Shown: in pieces, positions 58,482 through 64,000 of the stretch
Layout: every line of letters starts with the position of its first letter
How positions within the stretch are numbered: position 1 is the stretch's first letter
Assembly (NCBI GenBank): GCA_024138025.1
Contig: JAMXBD010002759.1
Coordinates: forward strand, 1-64,000
Origin: Combretum micranthum
Lineage: Eukaryota > Streptophyta > Magnoliopsida > Myrtales > Combretaceae
Direction: 5' to 3'
DNA length: 64,000 nt
The notes under the pieces: generated by a model
Database searches by the model: none
Told to the model about the DNA's origin: nothing
What the model saw: only the letters and a program-made list of their open reading frames with translations
Position numbers and translations under genes: made by a program

Positions 58482-61400
58482 TGTCACACCCCCAACAGGG
58501 TCAAGATGTGTTCAATTCCGTCACATGTAATACTTAGGAGTTATAATAAAGGCTACCTTAAACTATATGCTTATCGTGATCATTTGCTATCAAATTCCAA
58601 AATCATTCAATTAGATTTTGAAAACATTTGAAATGCAGCAGAAATAATAAAGTTTTACAAATATTTTCACAAAAAGGTTACTCTCGTGACTAACCTATAT
58701 ATATACATATATATATAAGTATCAGATAAAAATAGTAGAGCAAAACCAACTCTGTATATCCCGTGATACCCAAAACAAAAGTATCAGGAAATATATCAAA
58801 CGAGTCTAAGTATCTCGTATAAAATAGGTCAAATAAGAATACTAAAAACCATCATAAAGTGCCAAAGCTTAGTAGGAGACTGTCTAACTCTATACAAATC
58901 ATAGTATACGCAGCTCACATCTAGTGTATGCATTAGATCACGTGTTAAAGTCATCGCCATACTCCTTAATGAAATACTCGAAGCAGTACCATAACCCTCA
59001 TCATCATAATAATCATCATCGTCTTTGTCACCTGAAAATGAAAAAGAGTGAGCCGAAGCCTAGTACATAGCAACTTAAGCACACATGTAATGATTCACAC
59101 ACAAGTATTCTAAATGCAATGCAACAATCAATAATTTATATCTTTTTAATTTAGGTATAGTAAGTCATAAATTGAGTACTCACCCTCTAGCAACACACTA
59201 GGAAACTAGGAGTCCTGAGTAGCAGCAACTATTTAAGGAGTCGATATAGATAAGTCGAATATCTATATCTCCTATCTCTAACTAGTAATAGCTTTGTCTA
59301 GGGGTTACAGCCATTACATGACTACTTATTTTATTCCATTACATTGTTCGGTTTAACGGATCCTATAATCCTAAACTAAACAAATGTAACTTCTTTCTAA
59401 ATGTAAGTAGATGTTATCATGCACCATTCCCCTATCGTACTCACCGACCATCCTTGATAGCCTAAGCGCCTAACTATCGTGCTGCTATTGCTTAGCAAGG
59501 TTGTTGCCCCTCGGCGCAGGCCTAAGAATGATCAAGCACAAACAACACTTAATTTTTAACTATCTTTAAGTATTAGTTCATTTGGATGCCTAACATAACC
59601 AAGCAACATGCATGTTACTGCATACCTAATACTGAATTGGTGGATGATAATAGATCACACATAAGTTGATCGAATACCTGTTCAAAGAAATTAATCAGTA
59701 TAAGGTATCATTGAATTGGGTCCAATTAGGTTAATTGGGCTTAGGTGGTTTAGACTAAGTCCATTAAATTTGGAAATTGAATTTATTATTTGGATGTATT
59801 AAGCATTTAGGGATCATAAGTTAAGCCCAATAAGAAATTTTCTAAATGTTTCACTTTTTAGGATAATAGGCTTTGGGATTTAGAAATTGAGCCCATTAAG
59901 AATTACAGATATTAAATTACGTAGATTTGGGTTTTATTTTACATTTAGATCCAACTAGAGTAATATTGATTATTGGACCTAACAATTAGGTTTAAAGCCA
60001 AATGGAATTTAGTTTAGATCCTAATTAAGCTATTGGACCTTCTAATTTTATATTTAAGCTCATTAAGAGTACTTTAGGGCTTTTAGGCTCATGAGAAGAA
60101 TTTGAACCCAATTAGGTATTTCAATACCTGGAATTGATAATGGACTTAAATATTTTAGAAATAGGCCTAATTTGAATCAGTAAGAGTATTAGGCCCATTA
60201 TTATGGAATTTAAGTCCATAAGGCATAGGTTTAGGCATAAGCTTTATTTTTGTAGGTTTGGGCACAAATTGACTAAGGAATTCATGATAGGATTTGATTT
60301 AGCCCATTTAGGTATAATAGACCCAAATTGCTAGAATCAAGTTATTGATTATAAGGTTATGTTTCTATGTCGTTTATTCATTTAAGCCCACTTATATTTA
60401 CTTAATCAAATTGGACCACAATTTGTTATATAAGCCCATATTTAGTTATCAAGGCCTAAAATAAATAGTTACCAATCAAGTTGGTCCTAAATTATTTCTA
60501 AGTTCATTTTAGCTTATAGAAGTCATATTACACCCATGTAAGTCATTTGGCTTTTATGCCATAAATATACTATTTTCACTACTTGGGCTAATTTACGTCA
60601 TTATAGCCCACTTAGTCCTAAGTAAATTGCAAATTCAATTTTTATAGCCCATTGTCTATAAAGCCCTTTTATTGCTATTCACCTATTTTAAGCCCATTTA
60701 GTTAATTAAAACCTATTATAACTCGATTTGACATAATTAATCTGATTAAGCCCATATAATGGTTTGAGCCCTAAACCATTATCTAAGCCAAATTTAGCTA
60801 CTAAAGCCCATAATAATTTATTTATATTGATTTAGGCCCATACCATATTCATTTACCCATTTTTATAATTAAAAGTGCTTTTGTACCTAATTAACCTAAT
60901 TTAGCCCATTAAACTATATATATATATAAATATATCTAATTTTAAATTAACAAAAAGCCTAATAAATCAAAATGTCTAAATTGACTAATTATAACTAATT
61001 ACACTTTAATCAAGCTAGTTTAATAATTATTAAATTTAATTAAAGTCAGAGTACACGATTTAACAAAGAAATAGGGTTGGAAACACGGGAGAGTCTGTGT
61101 ACCGGTTCGTTTTTGAACTAGTTCACCAATATTTTGCATGATTTCAGCCTGATTCAGTTCAACACACTATACAAGAATCCTAGGCTATCGATACAATGAA
61201 GATTCGTTTAAAAAGGAGAAAAACTTACCAGTTTAGCGTTTAGACTAGGTTTGGTTCAAATAACATTTTACACAATGCACCCGAGAAAGAAAAACATAAA
61301 AACAATATTAAAAGACCTTCAAAAATTCTAAAAATTTCTAGATCCAATATACACTTATTGACATCCTTTCCTCAAAATTTCGTGTAAAAATAAAATCATT

Positions 61401-61553
61401 TGATATTTTTTCCTAAATTTTTCAAGGCAAAGTAAAATAAGGAATTGTAAGGCAAATTTCATAACTCTAAAATCATCATAGGCTATATAAATCATACTAA
61501 ACACATTTATAACATAATATATAATGATCGTAACATTTATACATGGTTTCAAC
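58482..61553 (-). mobile_element. Gypsy D 5' LTR, interrupted at 61553
   Basis: The plus-strand left end TGTCACACCCCC is the sense-strand 3' end GGGGGTGTGACA. Then come GAGTGAGCCGAAGCCTAGTAC (59046-59065 region) shared with families A and C, and the long block collinear with the 3' LTR. At 61553 the match to 51394 (GGTTTCAAC) is cut by TGTCACGACTC of B2. The GCCCA-rich array recurs here at 59755-60910. Confidence 0.85.
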
Positions 61554-64000
61554 TGTCACGACTCTAATATGGGGGCCTAACAGGATTTATCTAAAGCCAT
61601 CATATCACGTGTGCACCCGTAACATGATAACCGTCTTGTCTGTCAGAGTGTACAAGACTCTATTTATTTATAAATGTTTATCATACAAATGATATAATAT
61701 ATAACAATATCTCAACTATGGAATCTGATTTTTCCCAATTTCCACCAAGATCGCAGAGAATCGGTATCCCCCACCAAATAGTGAAATTGGGTTTCCAAAC
61801 TACAACATACAAAATTCAAAATTCATCTATTTTACATTCTAAGTTTCCATATCCTATATCTCTATCTTCAATAAGGTTGTTGGAGAAGCTCTCTTCACAC
61901 ATTCCTAGCCCAATCCTAGCTAGTAATAATCCTGCACAAAAACTGTAAGGGGGTGAGCGAACCACGGGCTCAGTGAGTTCATTCCTCACTACTACCGGTC
62001 ACGCAAGTTATCAAACATTAATTATACACTCATGCAAATCTATCTATACGCAATATGAATGCATACGTAATGAATGCAAGCAACACATCTATGGGGGTCC
62101 GGAACCATAGACGATGTAGATTTACCTGTCTACACTTCAGTTGTCTCCCATACTTACCCGCATGGGACACCTCGCCTTAACCGTACGAGGCTGCCTGGTG
62201 GTTTCGTCCATCCAGACTCACCCAATGCTTAACCGCCATTGGTAACAACAAATATTCCCCAACGTGTTCACGTGATTTACGTTGGTTCATATTTAAATAT
62301 ATAATGCCAATTTAATGGTCATTCTTACAATCCATCACCAATCTATGGTGAATCGCACAAGTAGACCCCGACTCGGGTAACATCTACTGCCAAAAAGAAC
62401 CATCACCTATAAAGGTGAATCCGGCGGATAGACCCAAATTCAGGTAACATCTATCGCCAAGTGACCAGTGGACCCAAATTCAGGCCACATCCACTGTCAC
62501 AACAATACTCGAAATGTCCCATGTTTCTCATAAACTCTTTTAGTATAAAATTCTTCCTTTCCAAAGGATATAAAAACAACCTGGAATATTCCAAGTCGGA
62601 TTTCTTTAAAATACATTTCGAAATACTTTTGATTTCAAAATTGGGACATTTCCTACAAGGGGATCAAGCACATGCGACGAGTATATCCAATTAGTTTAGT
62701 CGAATAATTATCTTTATCCATTTATGCAGGTGATCATGCGGATGATAACACTCACATCAATCAGTCATTCCATACAAGCAATACAATCAACATAACAGCA
62801 AACAGTAGCAATCACAAGCAAATAGTAGATCATTAGAATTCCCTCACCTGTGGTCCTCGCTAAGCTACTGGCAGTCCAGAATTGATCTATTTTCCTATGA
62901 AAGGAAATAACAGAGATTTATTATTGGATTATTTCTGTAAGAGAAGTCTTCCTATAATTTAAAGGTGTTGATCTCTATCGTCGGATATTAAATTAAGTCC
63001 GTTTTATTAATTATTCTATCGTTCAATACTTTAATTGAATCCTTATAGGTGACGAACTATTCTGTATCGGTAATTGATACAGTTTTTATTAAGGTTTTAA
63101 TCCCTATAGTAAATGATATTTATCTGTATTTTGTTTCTCTTGATATCTATATTATTAATTAAGGAGTTTGTCTTTTCCTTAAGTCTTACTGTATGTAGTA
63201 GAAGATTTTTATTTAATAATTCTTTGCCTGTCAACCTTATCTGTCTCTTAAGTTAATATTTTTATTTATTTACGGGTATGTTCTAGTATCTATATCTTCC
63301 AAACTTATAAAATCGTATGTCTACGGAGTTTAGATATATCAACTTTTTATTATACTTAAATTTTTATTTCTATTATAAAAAAACTAAGTTTAATATCATA
63401 AAATTATCAATAATATTAGTTTTGAAAAGTCAATATCAATATTAGTAATAAATACAAGTATAATATTAGCAACTATCTTCATACTATTAATAGATAATAA
63501 TAGTAGTGGCAAACTAACAATAGAATTATTGAAAATGTAAATATAGTAACCTTAATGTAAAAATAGAATTAGTAATAAATACAAATATAGTAACCTTAAT
63601 GTAAAAATACAGTATAAATAATCTTAATGACTCGTGATGAAAATATCAACAATACTGACTATAGCAATAATCATAGTTATGCTTATGGGAATAACAGTAA
63701 GATTGACGTTGGTTTAAAAGTGGAACTGAGTGAATTTCTACTTGCGATTTCTTTCTTGTTTTAAATCCGATTTCGTTGTATAAATAGTCGATTTGGTAGT
63801 ACTCGAAGAGTACTTTGTAGTAGTGAAATTTTTTTCAAGGAAAAACATCTGTACAATTTTTAAATTTATGCAATACATGCATAGACTTCAAGTAAATTTT
63901 AACAATTGTAGTCAAAACTTGTTTTGATCATATCTAACTCATTTCTAATCCGTTTTTGACGAATAACAGTCGTTTTCATAGTATTTTCCGAGTACAATCC
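61554..64000 (-). mobile_element. Family-B LTR (B2), right end outside window
   Basis: It begins TGTCACGACTC and follows LTR B: ATATCACGTGTGCACC (61604-61619), GGGGGTGAGCGAACC-like (61949-61964), TGTGGTCCTCGCTAAGCT (62849-62866) and GGAATAACAGTAARRTTGA (63687-63705). Between about 62090 and 62520 it has short repeated phrases ACCCAAATTCAGGTAACATCT that differ from copy B. Whether it is a solo LTR or the first LTR of a full element cannot be told. Confidence 0.8.
62340..62500. repeat. Short tandem-like phrases in LTR B2
   Basis: Three units around AGACCCMRAYTCRGGTAACATCTAY-CGCCA (near 62363, 62431 and 62469) are each followed by GTGA-type spacers. I do not see this array in LTR B at 12200-12400. 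Confidence 0.55.

Larger units (their letters stand above)
41390..64000 (-). mobile_element. Ty3/gypsy chromovirus (Tekay/Del-like), family D, heavily interrupted
   Basis: On the minus strand the order from high to low coordinates is 5' LTR, iMet-type PBS, gag, protease, reverse transcriptase, RNase H, integrase, chromodomain-like tail, polypurine tract, 3' LTR, as in Tekay/Del chromoviruses. The two LTRs are recognisable by the shared blocks 49561-51394 and 59755-61553. The 5' LTR continues beyond the window because copy B2 splits it. The 3' LTR is split by B' and A1 and lacks its last 1.1 kb or so. All coding domains contain stops. Confidence 0.85.

Noticed and set aside
1..64000. A novel gene cluster or defence-like system
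   Set aside because: Read on both strands, the only coherent coding blocks are transposon proteins and one transporter remnant. Nothing suggests cooperating unknown genes.

Overview
The window looks like AT-rich nuclear DNA of a plant, probably a eudicot. The basis is spliceosomal introns, a WAT1-related (plant EamA/MtN21) transporter gene, and dense plant-type LTR retrotransposons, hAT elements, MULEs and MITEs. I found no bacterial-style genes, tRNA, rRNA or CRISPR. Only one host gene is recognisable, and it is broken. Almost everything else is transposable-element DNA, so boundaries rest mainly on paired termini and target-site duplications (TSDs).

Left part (1-10.7 kb). A partial LTR (1-1709) is followed by a minus-strand WAT1-related gene remnant (about 2304-9828). 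Its exon 1 is split by a 4.1-kb hAT element (5613-9695) with a decayed BED/hAT transposase. Its introns carry a MULE-type MITE (2970-3280) and a hAT-type MITE (3812-4386). One expected exon and the 3' part of the gene are missing.

10.7-21 kb. A Tnt1/Tork-like Ty1/copia element (10725-21003, TSD AGATT) has lost the end of its 5' LTR, its primer-binding site and the start of gag. A 5.5-kb LTR (family B, 11674-17169, TSD AAGAG) sits in its zinc knuckle.

21-41 kb. Solo LTRs C (22123-25112), E (26199-28842, TSD CATGC) and A2 (35485-39306, TSD TGTGC) lie here. Between E and A2 is a long-TIR MULE (28862-34482, 10-bp TSD). A complete-ended hAT element with a ZMYM1-type transposase pseudogene (29480-33811, TSD CCAATATG) is nested inside it.

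41-64 kb. A minus-strand Ty3/gypsy chromovirus of Tekay/Del type (family D) has internal region 52251-58481, a 5' LTR from 58482 upward, and a 3' LTR ending at 52250. The 3' LTR is split by an inverted family-B LTR (41606-49560), itself split by a 3.8-kb family-A LTR (44595-48378). The 5' LTR is split by another family-B copy (61554 to the window end). A MITE interrupts RNase H, and a 691-bp insert separates the polypurine tract from the 3' LTR.

No novel functional system was found. What is worth a second look is the nesting order, the disrupted transporter gene, the high proportion of solo LTRs, and family-specific arrays of short GC-rich or TGGGC-type motifs inside the LTRs.
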